Part shown: positions 1-11,376 of the stretch, one piece after another
How the letters are laid out: each line of letters begins with the position of its first letter
Position numbering within the stretch: the first letter of the stretch is position 1
DNA from: Reticulitermes speratus
Lineage: Eukaryota > Arthropoda > Insecta > Blattodea > Rhinotermitidae
DNA length: 64,000 nt
Direction: 5' to 3'
Assembly: GCA_021186555.1 (NCBI GenBank)
Contig: JAJKFL010000013.1
Coordinates: forward strand, 30,212,743-30,276,742
Translations under genes and position numbers: made by a program
Notes under the pieces: generated by a model
The model's input: the letters and a program-made list of their open reading frames with translations, nothing else
Database searches by the model: none
Told to the model about the DNA's origin: nothing

Positions 1-1524
1 ATTTAGTTTAATTTTAATTTAATGTTTAAATAACAAATTTCTTACACAGAAACGACAAGTTTGCTAAGTTCACATTACATGTTCTAAATCCCACAGTCAA
101 ATTCAATGCACTTCGAAACTCCAGTGCTAGTGTCGAGTGTTGCAAAGTGAACTGACTTTGACGGTGGGATTTTCGGATATTTATTGTGAACTGCAACACA
201 TTTGTCATTTCTGTCTAACCAATCTGTCATTTAAACATTAAGTTAAAATTTAAATTTAAATAACAGTAAGTGAGTTCTGTTTCTACATTAACATTCACAG
301 AACTTGCATTTGTTGATTCACACAGCTCTATCTACATAAACACTCAGAATTAGACACATTTTTATGAACTTCTTTTCTCACAATGACCGATAATATCAAC
401 TCTCAAAATGTTTACTCTTCCTCCTGAATCACCCTGTATAATATAACTGCACATATGCTAACCTCTGACAGTTATGCATTGTAGCTGAAGACTTATGAGC
501 TTTCGGCTTGTTCCCTGATAAAGACACACCAAGTTACAAAGTAGAGGGCCATTCAGGCTTGTGGACCCCATATATAAAACCATAAATTATTCTTCCCTTC
601 CCTTGTTTTGTTTCAAAATTTGAGGTGCTGGGGTACAAAGTGGCACATTCTGCGACAAGTACTGTTAGGTGGCGAGAGCTGCAGACACAGAGTTGCTCTG
701 ATGACATCTGTTCGCTCTTTTGTAGAAATATCATCCATTAATGATAATATGATAATTGGTGCATTTGAAGGGATTGCAAGTGTATGTGATATAATAGAGT
801 GTGCTGTCCTGTCATTTTTCTGGAGGTCCTGAGTGAAACCAAGAAACGCCATCGTCAGTGAATTCGGTGTCCTTGACGAGGTCTGAACTGGGCACTGCCT
901 CTTTCCGATACAAAGACCTGCTCGGTCAGAGTCCTTCGTCAGAAGCTCATGGTCGTTTTGATACCCATCACATTCCCCCCCCCCCCCTTTGCGCACTCAC
1001 AACAGCCCCTCATAGAGCCCCGTCTACATCCTTACATTGCATTCCTTCAGATTCAGTTTAATATCATTCCCTTATGGTCTGTTGTCAGGTGTATAAGATT
1101 TTCTCTTTTCCTCATGTTCTCCAAGCAAAATTTGTATTAATATTTTATCTTCTGCGTTCGTGCTATATACCCCGCCCATCTCAAATAATCGACTAGTCAC
1201 AGCGATCTGCAGAAAGACCCTAATTTGTGTATGCCATGCAGCCTTCCTGATTTCAGTTTATCAAAACTGAACACCTAGTTCTAAACACCGATAAAATATA
1301 TCTCCGAAATTTGAATCTTACTGTAAATTATAAAAATAATATTCAGTGGCACGTTGTCTAAAGCCACTCCTTTATCATTACAAAGTCTTCATTGTCATAC
1401 CACTGCTAAGAGAAGGACGATCGGGCGAAGTCGTAACACATTGGTGTTTTGTTTCCTCGGCGAAAAGAATTGCCTTCCATTTCATCCACGGCCTGACTAT
1501 TATTACTTACATTTCTCTGTCTCT
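1..1524. other. Unrecognised non-coding stretch
   Basis: No coding region, RNA gene or repeat that I recognise. The longest open frame (127 codons, minus strand, about 613-996) has no family signature. There is a C homopolymer of about 13 bases near 967-980. The sequence is moderately AT-rich. Confidence 0.5.
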
Positions 1525-2040
1525 TTTTAGGCACGTTCGCATAATTGCGAAAAACGAATATTAGCTTCGTCATGTCTGTCTGTCCGTCCGCATGGAACAA
1601 CTCGGCTCCCATTGGAAGAATTTTAGACAAATCTGATATTTGAAAATTTTTCTAAAATCTGCCAAGAAAATTTAAGTTTCATTAAAATCTGACAATAATA
1701 ACGGTACTTTACATGAAGACCTATGTACATTTGTGATAATATCTGGCTGAATTCTTCTTAGAATGAGAAATGTTTCAGACAAAAGTTGTACAGAAAATCA
1801 AAACACACATTTTATGCTCAATAACTTTTTCCCGAAAATCGTGTCGTTTATGAGATAATGTGAAAAAATATGTTACAGCCAGAGAGACCTCAGATGACAA
1901 TATAATACGGCGCATGCGCTTTGCATGCTGGATAACTAAGGCTACAGACACACACTCAGTATATGTAATACTTATTGCTTTTCCACGGCAACAATGGTTG
2001 CGCGAACGCGCCTCGATATTACGTTTATAGTACATTGCCT
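1525..2040 (+). repeat. Dispersed ~500-bp repeat family A, copy 1
   Basis: This block recurs at 26060-26570 (inverted), 46700-47230 and 55008-55497. Shared landmarks, in order, are TTAGCTTCGTCATGTCTGTC, a TCTGTCCGTCCGCATGGAAC stretch, ATAACGGTACTTTACATGAA, ACCTATGTAC, GAATGAGAAATGTTTCAGAC, AATACGGCGCATGCGC and GGTTGCGCGAACGCG. The copies differ by point changes and small indels, so this is an old interspersed family. I see no coding capacity, terminal inverted repeat or poly-A tail. Class is unknown. Confidence 0.8.
1910..1919. promoter_or_regulatory. Palindromic GCGCATGCGC motif in repeat family A
   Basis: A perfect 10-bp palindrome matching the known NRF-1 (erect wing type) binding consensus. 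It is intact in all four copies of the repeat in this window (also 26167-26176, 47093-47102, 55369-55378), while flanking bases vary. Binding is inference from the motif only. Confidence 0.35.
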
Positions 2041-3068
2041 GTCTTGTTTATTCAGGCCTCAGTGTGTCAAGCTCCACCCCTACTATGCATAAAGTACCGC
2101 TTAGTTGTAACCAAAAACATATTTTGCACTTCTGTCCTTACAAACATTTTCATTAATTCAGTCCACTATTCTGAAACTAGAATCGCATGAGGGCGAAACT
2201 ATTAATTTTGAAACTTAAGGCCGATCGCAAATTATTTCAAGCAGTAAACGGGTTAAATAATCTGTTTAAAATTAAACACACTGTTAAAAGTATTTTATAC
2301 GTTAATAATATGATTAAAAGGTATTGTATGCTGTTAAGTATCGAATATTAAACTTTACGTCATTACTATCTGTCTGCTGACATATGGTGTATATAACCAT
2401 CAAGGGAGAGTAAATTTCTTTGAACACTTTTGACCATTGAAGGAAAACACTTCTAATTCCTTAAACTGAGACATTCTCCCACCCTGTAGCAGACAGCTTC
2501 ACATAATTGCGTTACCTCATGTGGCCCGCATGTCGCGGGTCGCCTGAATTATAACCCTGCTTAGGCCAAAGAATATCTTCATACTGGGCTTCAGCTTTCA
2601 CGATAGAATCCATAGAAATGAAACGTTACAATTAGAACATATTGCAGTAAAGGCGACAAGAGCGGCAGGAGCCACTCGGCCGCTGACAGGCGCTATAAAC
2701 AGGGCGATACACGGTCAGAGCGCCGAGTATTCTGCGGGGTTTATGTGCCCCATCGCGTGGGAATTACTGCCCCCCGCGGCCTCTACAACACCGACCTCAA
2801 TTCAAAATTTAAAAATAAGACACGAAACAGTCGGCACATGTCTTACAGCGCACTGAATTGTCTGTCTGTCTGCTTTACTCTGTAGCAGACAGACTGACGG
2901 ACAGACAGACAACTTATGTAATTAAATCTAAACACTCAAAAACACAAGGTCGTTTTCTCGCCCGCTCAGTCTACATCTTCAGGAAAACGTATCGTCTTTC
3001 ATATTAATAAGAATTAAAACAGAATAAATTGGAAAGTGATGTGAAGAGGCAGACAGATATACGTTTGT
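2041..3068. other. Unrecognised stretch with GC-rich patch and a hairpin
   Basis: No gene recognised. A CpG-rich patch lies at about 2640-2790. A hairpin of TGTC/GACA repeats lies at about 2859-2911, with arms TGTCTGTCTGTCTGC and a right arm containing GCAGACAG and GACAGACAGACA around a short loop. Confidence 0.45.
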
Positions 3069-6000
3069 GAGGTTACAGGAGAATAGGACGAGATGCCTAT
3101 AGTCTTGTGAACAGAAGAGGTATGATTGTGTTAGTAGTGTAGCATTATTATGACAGTATGTGTGTGGACGAGTGAGGAGATAGACTGATGTAAATGTATG
3201 GAAAATGTGAGTTATATGAGGTTACAGGACAATAGGACTAGATGCCTAGAGTTTGATGAACAGAAGAGGTATGATTGTGTTAGTAGTGTATCATTATTAT
3301 GACAGTATGTGTGTGGACGAGTGAGGAGATAGACTGATGTAAATGTATGGAAAATGTGAGTTATATGAGGTTACAGGACAATAGGACTAGATGCCTAGAG
3401 TTTGATGAACAGAAGAGGTATGATTGTGTTAGTAGTGTACATTATTATGACAGTATGTGTGGACGAGTGAGGAGATAGACTGATGTAAATGTATGGAAAA
3501 TGTGAGTTATATGAGGTTACAGGAGAATAGGACTAGATGCCTAGAGTTGATGAACAGAAGAGGTATGATTGTGTTAGTAGTGTAGCATTATTATGACATA
3601 TGTGTGTGGACGAGTGAGGAGATAGACTGATGTAAATGTATGGAAAATGTGAGTTATATGAGGTTACAGGACAATAGGACTAGATGCCTAAGTTTGATGA
3701 ACAGAAGAGGTATGATTGTGTTAGTAGTGTATCATTATTATGACAGTATGTGTGTGTGATGAGTGAGGAGATAGACTGATGTAAATGTATGGAAAATGTG
3801 AGTTATATGAGGTTACAGGAGAATAGGACGGATGCCTATAGTCTTATGAACAGAAGGGGTATGATTGTGTTAGTAGTGTAGCATTATTATGACAGTATGT
3901 GTGTGGACGAGTGAGGAGATAGACGGGTGTAAATGTATGGAAAATGTGAGTTATATGAGGTTAAGGAGAATAGGACGGATGCCTATAGTCTTATGAACAG
4001 AAGAGGTATGATTGTGTTAGTAGTGTAGCATTATTTGACAGTATGTGTGTGACGAGTGAGCAGATAGACTGATGTAAATGTATGGAAAATTTGAGTTATA
4101 TGAGGTTACAGGAGAATAGGACGAGATGCCTATAGTCTTATGAACAGAAGAGGTATGATTGTGTTAGTAGTGTAGCATTATTATGACATGTATGTGTTGT
4201 GGATGAGTGAGGAGATAGACTGGTGTAAATGTATGGAAAATGTGAGTTATATGAGGTTACAGGAGAATAGGACGAGATGCCTATAGTTTTATGAACAGAA
4301 GAGGTATGATTGTGTTAGTAGTGTAGCATTATTATGACAGTATGTGTGTGGACGAGTGAGGAGATAGACTGGTTAAATGTATGGAAAATGTGAGTTATAT
4401 GAGGTTATAGGAGAATAGGACGGGATGCCTATAGTTTTAGAACAGAAGAGGTATGATTGTGTTAGTAGTGTAGCATTATTATGATGTATGTGTTGTATGA
4501 GTGAGCAGATAGACTGATGTAAATGTATGGAAAATATGAGTTATATGAGGTTACAGGACAATAGGACGGATGCCTATAGTTTAGATGAACAGAAGAGGTA
4601 TGATTGTGTTAGTAGTGTAGCATTATTATGACAGTATGTGTGTGGACGAGTGAGGAGATAGACTGATGTAAATGTATGGAAAATGTGAGTTATATGAGGT
4701 TACAGGAGAATAGGACGAGATGCCTAGATTTGATGAACAGAAGAGGTATGATTGTGTTAGTAGTGTAGCATTATTATGACAGTGATGTGTGGATAAGTGA
4801 GGAGATAGACTGATGTAAATGTATGGAAAATGTGAGTTATATGAGGTTATAGGAGAATAGGACGGGATGCCTATAGTCTTATGAACAAAAGAGGTATGAT
4901 TGTGTTAGTAGTGTAGCATTATTATGACAGTATGTGTGTGGACGAGTGAGGAGATAGACTGATGTAAATGTATGGAAAATGTGAGTTATATGAGGTTACA
5001 GGACAATAGGACTAGATGCCTAGAGTTTGATGAACAGAAGAGGTATGATTGTGTTAGTAGTGTAGCATTATTATGACAGTATGTGTGTGGATGAGTGAGG
5101 AGATAGACTGATGTAAATGTATGGAAAATGTGAGTTATATGAGGTTACAGGAGAATAGGACGGGATGCCTATAGTCTTATGAACAGAAGAGGTATGATTG
5201 TGTTAGTAGTGTACATATTATGACAGTATGTGTGTGGACGAGTGAGGAGATAGACTGGTGTAAATGTATGGAAAATGTGAGTTATATGAGGTTATCAGGA
5301 GAATAGGACGGGATGCCTATAGTCTTATGAACAGAAGAGGTATGATTTTGTTAGTAGTGTAGCATTATTATGACAGTATGTGTGGAGAGTGAGGAGATAG
5401 ACTGTGTAAATGTATGGAAAATGTGAGTTATATGAGGTTACAGGACAATAGGACTGGATGCCTAGAGTTTATGAACAGAAGAGGTATGATTGTGTTAGTA
5501 GTGTATCATTATTATGACAGTATGTGTGTGGACGAGTGAGGAGATAGACTGATGTAAATGTGTGGAAAATGTGAGTTATATGAGGTTATAGGAGAATAGG
5601 ACGGGATGCCTATAGTCTTATGAACAGAAGAGGTATGATTGTGTTAGTAGTGTAGCATTATTATGACAGATTGTATGTGTGACGAGTGAGGAGATAGACT
5701 GATGTAAATGTATGGAAAATGTGAGTTATATGAGGTTACAGGACAATAGGACTAGATGCCTAGAGTTTGATGAACAGAAGAGGTATGATTGTGTTAGTAG
5801 TGTATCATTATTATGACAGTATGTGTGTGGATGAGTGAGGAGATAGACTGATGTAAATGTGTGGAAAATGTGAGTTATATGAGGTTACAGGAGAATAGGA
5901 CGGGATGCCTGTAGTCTTATGAACAGAAGAGGTATGATTGTGTTAGTAGTGTAGCATTATTATGACAGTATGTGTGTGGACGAGTGAGGAGATAGACTGG

Positions 6001-7800
6001 TGTAAATGTGTGGAAAATGTGAGTTATATGAGGTTACAGGACAATAGGACTAGATGCCTAGAGTTTGATGAACAGAAGAGGTATGATTGTGTTAGTAGTG
6101 TAGCATTATTATGACAGTATGTGTGTGGACGAGTGAGGAGATAGACTGATGTAAATGTATGGAAAATGTGAGTTATATGAGGTTACAGGACAATAGGACT
6201 AGATGCCTAGAGTTTGATGAACAGAAGAGGTATGATTGTGTTAGTAGTGTATCATTATTATGACAGTATGTGTGTGGACGAGTGAGGAGATAGACTGATG
6301 TAAATGTATGGAAAATGTGAGTTATATGAGGTTACAGGAGAATAGGACGGGATGCCTATAGTCTTATGAACAGAAGAGGTATGATTTGTTGTTAGTAGTG
6401 TAGCATTATTATGACAGTATGTGTGTGGACGAGTGAGGAGATAGACTGATGTAAATGTATGGAAAATGTGAGTTATATGAGGTTACAGGACAATAGGACT
6501 AGATGCCTAGAGTTTGATGAACAGAAAGGTATGATTGTGTTAGTAGTGTATCATTATTATGACAGTATGTGTGTGGATGAGTGAGGAGATAGACTGGTGT
6601 AAATGTATGGAAAATGTGAGTTATATGAGGTTACAGGAGAATAGGACGGGATGCCTATAGTCTTATGAACAGAAGAGGTATGATTGTGTTAGTAGTGTAG
6701 CATTATTATGACAGTATGTGTGTGGACGAGTGAGGAGATAGACTGGTGTAAATGTATGGAAAATGTGAGTTATATGAGGTTACAGGAGAATAGGACGGGA
6801 TGCCTATAGTCTTATGAACAGAAGAGGTATGATTTTGTTAGTAGTGTAGCATTATTATGACAGTATGTGTGTGGATGAGTGAGGAGATAGACTGGTGTAA
6901 ATGTATGGAAAATGTGAGTTATATGAGGTTACAGGAGAATAGGACGGGATGCCTATAGTCTTATGAACAGAAGAGGTATGATTGTGTTAGTAGTGTATCA
7001 TTATTATGACAGTATGTGTGTGGACGAGTGAGGAGATAGACTGATGTAAATGTGTGGAAAATGTGAGTTATATGAGGTTATAGGAGAATAGGACGGGATG
7101 CCTATAGTCTTATGAACAGAAGAGGTATGATTGTGTTAGTAGTGTAGCATTATTATGACAGTGTATGTGTGGACGAGTGAGGAGATAGACTGATGTAAAT
7201 GTATGGAAAATGTGAGTTATATGAGGTTACAGGACAATAGGACTAGATGCCTAGAGTTTGATGAACAGAAGAGGTATGATTGTGTTAGTAGTGTATCATT
7301 ATTATGACAGTATGTGTGTGGATGAGTGAGGAGATAGACTGATGTAAATGTGTGGAAAATGTGAGTTATATGAGGTTACAGGAGAATAGGACGGGATGCC
7401 TGTAGTCTTATGAACAGAAGAGGTATGATTGTGTTAGTAGTGTAGCATTATTATGACAGTATGTGTGTGGACGAGTGAGGAGATAGACTGGTGTAAATGT
7501 GTGGAAAATGTGAGTTATATGAGGTTACAGGACAATAGGACTAGATGCCTAGAGTTTGATGAACAGAAGAGGTATGATTGTGTTAGTAGTGTATCATTAT
7601 TATGACAGTATGTGTGTGGATGAGTGAGGAGATAGACTGATGTAAATGTGTGGAAAATGTGAGTTATATGAGGTTACAGGAGAATAGGACGGGATGCCTA
7701 TAGTCTTATGAACAGAAGAGGTATGATTGTGTTAGTAGTGTAGCATTATTATGACAGTATGTGTGTGGATGAGTGAGGTGATAGACTGGTGTAAATGTAT
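3069..7800 (+). repeat. 149-bp satellite array, about 32 units
   Basis: Units start at GAGGTTACAGG; starts at 3069, 3218 and 3367 give a period of 149 bp. Two unit types mix. One has GACAATAGGACTAGATGCC followed by AGAGTTTGATG and usually TATCATT. The other has GAGAATAGGACGGGATGCC followed by TATAGTCTTATG and TAGCATT. Small deletions are frequent in the first half (about 3500-5700) and rare afterwards. A variant reading GCCTGTAGTC occurs near 5909 and again near 7400, 1,491 bp (ten units) apart, with matching neighbours, so blocks of units were duplicated. No long open frame runs through it. Confidence 0.95.
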
Positions 7801-7961
7801 GCACACATGCAAGTTCTACAGAGACCTGTTTTCGAACACGGGTTGATATAAACATAAAAGTAACCTAACGAAAAACAATCTGTCGTAATGTCAAGCACAA
7901 TATTTGTATGGAGCATTGGTACAAATATATAGCTAGTATTATATAATACATATAATTATAC

Positions 7962-8220
7962 ACCGATCCCAGTGGTCGCGCGGTCTAAGGAGTGGGTCTG
8001 TCGGCCGCTTGCTTACTGGGATGGTGGGTTCGAATCTCGCCTAAGGCATGGATGTCTGTCTCTTTTGAGTGTTGTGTGTTGTCAGGTAGAGGTCTGTGCG
8101 ACGGGCTGATCACTCGTCCAGAGGAGTTCTACCGAGTGTGGTGTGTCTAAGTGTGATCGTGAAGCCTCGAAAATGAGGCGGCCTAGGCCCCCAAGGGGCT
8201 GTCGAGCCATTGGAAAAAAA
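7962..8220 (+). mobile_element. tRNA-derived SINE, family A, complete copy
   Basis: The head reads like a tRNA gene, with an A-box-like CAGTGGTCGCGCGGTCTAAGG and a B box GGTTCGAATC about 45 bases later. A tRNA-unrelated body follows (GTGTTGTGTGTTGTCAGG, CTCGTCCAGAGGAG, GGCCCCCAAGGGGCTGTCGA) and then CCATTGG plus an A-rich tail. The 10-bp direct repeat ATAATTATAC flanks it exactly (7952-7961 and 8221-8230), as expected for a target-site duplication. Other copies lie at 20211, 31580 and 40101, all in the same orientation. Confidence 0.9.
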
Positions 8221-8230
8221 ATAATTATAC

Positions 8231-9187
8231 TATATGTGTTATAATTATATAAATATAAATACAAATTTTAATATATTATAATTATAATTACATTATTAAT
8301 ATAAAAAGTATTAACGAGTTTTTTCCTGCCTTACACACAAAGCGCTCTCTGTCCATTGCGGACCCGCGGACTAAGGCTGTTCAGGGAATTAAGCACTGTC
8401 CATTTTGAAAATAATTTGAAACATACTAATAAGGGCGCGTGGCAAGAACACTGTGAATTTCTACACGCTATAAACACTTCACACTAAGCAGTATTTACCT
8501 CCCATATTTTCACTGAAATAAACTGGGCCGGGCTCCATCGTTACCTTAAGGCAGCAAGATGTGTGTGTCTGACATTCTGCAGTGCAGATGGAAGTTACAT
8601 GTCTGTACTTCGAGACCCGAGCCATGCCATGCCGCCTTTTCACGCGACGTTGCACAGACCGCATGTTGTCATAAACATGTTTACTCACTCATCTACCGTG
8701 GCCTATTAAAAAGCGTTGCTCTTTTGTCATTCTTAATCCTTTGATGACGACAGCTGTACCGCTATCATACAGCTATAAAGCTGTAATCGCATTTTGACAA
8801 TTACCGCTGTGTTAACTTGCCACCTCTCAGCAGGGGATGAAACATTCATCGCTAGAGGCATGATTGAGGTGGTGTGGGGCAGCAGATGGGGTGTGCAGCC
8901 TCAGAAGTAGCTGTTTATTGAGAGCAGGGTTGCAGGGAGTAGGTTACAAAGCGAGGAGCCTACATAGCTAATTGGAAGGGAAGAGTCTGATGTATCTTGT
9001 GAATTATGTCTTTATTTGCGAGGAATTTGAGGAATGTGCGAAATCCTCATAGCTCAAAGAGGCGATCGGAGAGAGACTGAGTTCTTGACACTTTTAGAGA
9101 CGTCACTTTGCACTGAACGAGGCGTCTTTAAATATATGACGCTTGTGCGGAAGCGAAAGTGACTTCAGTCTTCCGCCGCGATGTGGA
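8231..9187. other. Unrecognised non-coding stretch
   Basis: AT-rich up to about 8320, then mixed composition. The open frames are short and without family signatures. No repeat recognised from elsewhere in the window. Confidence 0.45.
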
Positions 9188-9610
9188 TTAGATCTGCGTT
9201 CTTCTGGGATATTACGCGGCGTAGAGTGGTAGTTATGTACCGACGTTTCGGGACAACCTATCAGTCCCATCTTCAAGGGTCAAGAAGTCCCGAAACGTCG
9301 TTACAGAACTACTACTGAACGCTGCGTAATATCCGAGGATATTACGCAGCGTTGAATGGTAGTTCTATACCGACCTTTCGGGACAACATATCAGTCCCAC
9401 CTTCAAGGGTCAAAAAGTTCCGAAACGTCGGTACAGAACTACCACTCAACGCTGCGTAATATCCCGGGATATTACGCAGCGTTGAATTGTAGTTATGTAC
9501 CGACGTATCGGGACAACCTATCAGTCCCATCTTCAAGGGTCAAGAAGTCCCGAAACGTCGGTACAGAACTACCACTCAACGCTGCGTAATATCGCAGCAG
9601 AACTCAGATC
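9188..9610. mobile_element. Three tandem 130-bp palindromic (MITE-like) units
   Basis: The start GATATTACGC recurs at 9208, 9338 and 9468, exactly 130 bp apart. Each unit is an imperfect inverted repeat: left arm GATATTACGC(A/G)GCGTTGAATGG then GTACCGACGTTTCGGGAC, right arm GTCCCGAAACGTCGG-type sequence and GCTGCGTAATATC. The whole block is bounded by AGATCTG (9190) and CAGATCT (about 9604-9610), which are inverted. A diverged single unit with the same outer arms sits at 35483-35613. No transposase is present. The GAAACGTCGG segment resembles a hammerhead 3' core on the minus strand. Confidence 0.7.
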
Positions 9611-9721
9611 TCAAGTGACAGTAAAGAATGTTCCCCGAATTCGGAAACGGCATTGCATTTGGAAGGTACCCAGGCTTCGCCCGTTTGTCTTTCTTGTAAG
9701 AGCAACATGTAGATGAAGCTA

Positions 9722-9905
9722 AGTAGGCCTATGGACCATTAGCGGAATGACAGTGACAGGCGAAAGTCGAAGTACTCGGACGAAGACCTGACCCAGTGCC
9801 ACTTTGTCCATCAAAAATTATATATGGATTGTCCAGGGATCGGACTCAGGACTCTGCAGTGACAGGTTGGCGAGTAACCGCTTGAGTCACGGCGTGGCCG
9901 TTCGG
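9722..9905 (-). mobile_element. tRNA-derived SINE, family D
   Basis: Read on the minus strand, the head contains GACTCAAGCGGTTACTCGCC (A-box-like) and GAGTCCGATCCC (degenerate B box). The body GGACAAAGTGGCACTGGGTC and a final stretch ending at a CTACATGT-like motif follow. Further copies lie at 10165, 10625, 11100 and 31965. Confidence 0.65.
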
Positions 9906-9957
9906 GTCTGAAGTTTGTCTAAATAGCACACATTGTCAGTGCGTAGTGCGTGTCAAT

Positions 9958-10090
9958 TACAGGAACCAGACGGTTAAATCTGCTTAAGGAAATAATCGCT
10001 GTTTATTGTAAGAGTCATGTGTAAAGCATAAACACACAGTGCGGGTAAAAGGCAAAGCTTTGGATATTGAAGGGGTGGTACATATTTCTT
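9958..10090 (+). mobile_element. Old single-unit copy of the 114-bp satellite element
   Basis: Matches one 114-bp unit plus its unique tail with many changes: AAATAATCGCTGTTTATTG, then CATAAACACACAGTGCGGG, then GGTGGTACATAT. Only one unit is present and no array. It looks like an older, unexpanded copy. Confidence 0.6.
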
Positions 10091-10164
10091 TTACATGGTA
10101 AAGGACCCCGCAGCAGATGCTACGGACGCATCACAGCCTTACGGCTTTTTGTGCAACCCTATTA

Positions 10165-10318
10165 TGAAGATGAGCAGTTTTTTTACCAAGTTTTACAAGT
10201 AATGGAGCACAAGTGGAATGAAATTGACAGGGGAAAACCGACAACTCGGAGAAAAACCTGTCCCAGTGCCACTTTGTCCACCACAAACCCCACATGGACT
10301 GACCCAGGTTTCTTTTAA
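10165..10318 (-). mobile_element. SINE family D, 5'-truncated copy
   Basis: On the minus strand it carries the body motif GGACAAAGTGGCACTGGGAC followed by AGGTTTTTCTCCGAGTTGTC and TTCCACTTGTGCTCCAT. The tRNA-like head is missing beyond CCTGGGTCAG, so it is truncated at its 5' side. Confidence 0.6.
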
Positions 10319-10624
10319 TCCTTTATTATGTCACAACTTTACAGCCTCCGCTCAGGGCGTATTAGCATTACAACATTACTTTAATCTATGGTACATATAT
10401 TATACTATGTATATGCATAAGTCAGTGGCGTATTCCAGTCGCTTCTGGCTTCTCCTCACATTCTCACTTGTTGCCACATTTTCTCAACGTCCTTGTACGG
10501 AAGTACCGTCTTTCTCGTTCCCGGTTGACACTATGTACTTCACGTATTGGTGGTTGTTCGTCGGCTGAGAGGTTCTTCAGCCCTCAGTAATCAATGACGT
10601 CTAAGTATTTCCCACAACTGGGGG
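10319..10624. other. Unrecognised non-coding stretch
   Basis: About 300 bases between two SINE copies. No recognised family. Confidence 0.4.
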
Positions 10625-10758
10625 GCCTGTGTCGTTGATTATATGTCGTCTTCCTGGCCCTTCTCAGAAAACCCATGTAATCTTATTGACCTGAAATCGA
10701 ACCCGGGCTTCCGCAGTGAGAGGCCGGCGACTAACCGCCTGAGCCATGGCACGGCCGT
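10625..10758 (-). mobile_element. SINE family D, tRNA-like head portion
   Basis: Minus strand: GGCCGTGCCATGGCTCAGGC begins the head, then GGTTAGTCGCCGG, with B box GGGTTCGATTTC. These match A- and B-box consensus well and are the clearest promoter in this family. The body downstream is diverged and shortened. Confidence 0.65.
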
Positions 10759-11099
10759 GGTACATTTGGTAACACGATACGTGTAATTTAGAGGGTGACC
10801 CGACAAGTTGGAGGGAGGACCCTATCATCGTGGAACAGATAAAGATAGCCTGCGGTGCGGCCAGATAGCACTATTACACAAATGTCATAAGGCAAGGAAG
10901 TGGTTAAATGTTAAAAGCTATACAGATTTGTGCTTACGAGCCCACAGCAAAGTTCTTGTATAGAAGCTGTTAGTCGCTCAGCTGGTGAAAATGTACCTGC
11001 ATTTCTCCACGTCTGTTGCAAGATCCTGCCTTTGGTTCTTACCATTAAGGACTGATAGGAAAAAATTTGCTGTCCAAAGCTCCTCGACTATCGAAGGAG

Positions 11100-11345
11100 C
11101 ATTGCTTTTTGAAAGGTTCCCAGGCTGCGACCGTTATCCATCCATTAAGAGTAACATGTAGATGAAGATGAATATGGAGCATTGGTGGAATAATACTTAC
11201 AGGGGAACACAGATGTAATTGCAGGAAAACCTGTGTCAGTGTAACTTTGCTTCACCAGAAATGTCAAATGGGTTGGCCTGGGATAGAAATCGGGCCTCCG
11301 CGTTGACTGGCCCGTGACTAACCTCTGAACCATGGCATGGCTTTG
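11100..11345 (-). mobile_element. SINE family D, diverged copy
   Basis: Minus strand, 5' to 3': AAAGCCATGCCATGGTTCAG (head), then TTACACTGACACAGG as a decayed body motif, then CCAATGCTCCATATTCATC and CTACATGTTACTCTTAATGG. The last two motifs also appear beside the copy at 9722, so the family's 3' part extends through GGTTCCCAGGC-like sequence. Confidence 0.55.
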
Positions 11346-11376
11346 AAAGTTAAGATTATCCTGAATTATATTAAAC

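Noticed and set aside
613..996. 127-codon minus-strand frame
   Set aside because: No recognisable motif, and overlapping frames on the other strand are of similar length. Consistent with chance.
2859..2911. TGTC/GACA hairpin as a regulatory RNA or terminator
   Set aside because: It is a simple-sequence palindrome and nothing ties it to a transcript.
7962..8040. True tRNA gene
   Set aside because: A and B boxes are present, but the sequence continues into a conserved non-tRNA body shared by four copies, with a target-site duplication. It is a SINE. The same reasoning applies to the heads at 30600, 35300 and 41116.
9230..9300. A second, plus-strand hammerhead in the 130-bp unit
   Set aside because: GAAACGTCGG is present on the plus strand too, but no CUGANGA box precedes it at a workable distance.
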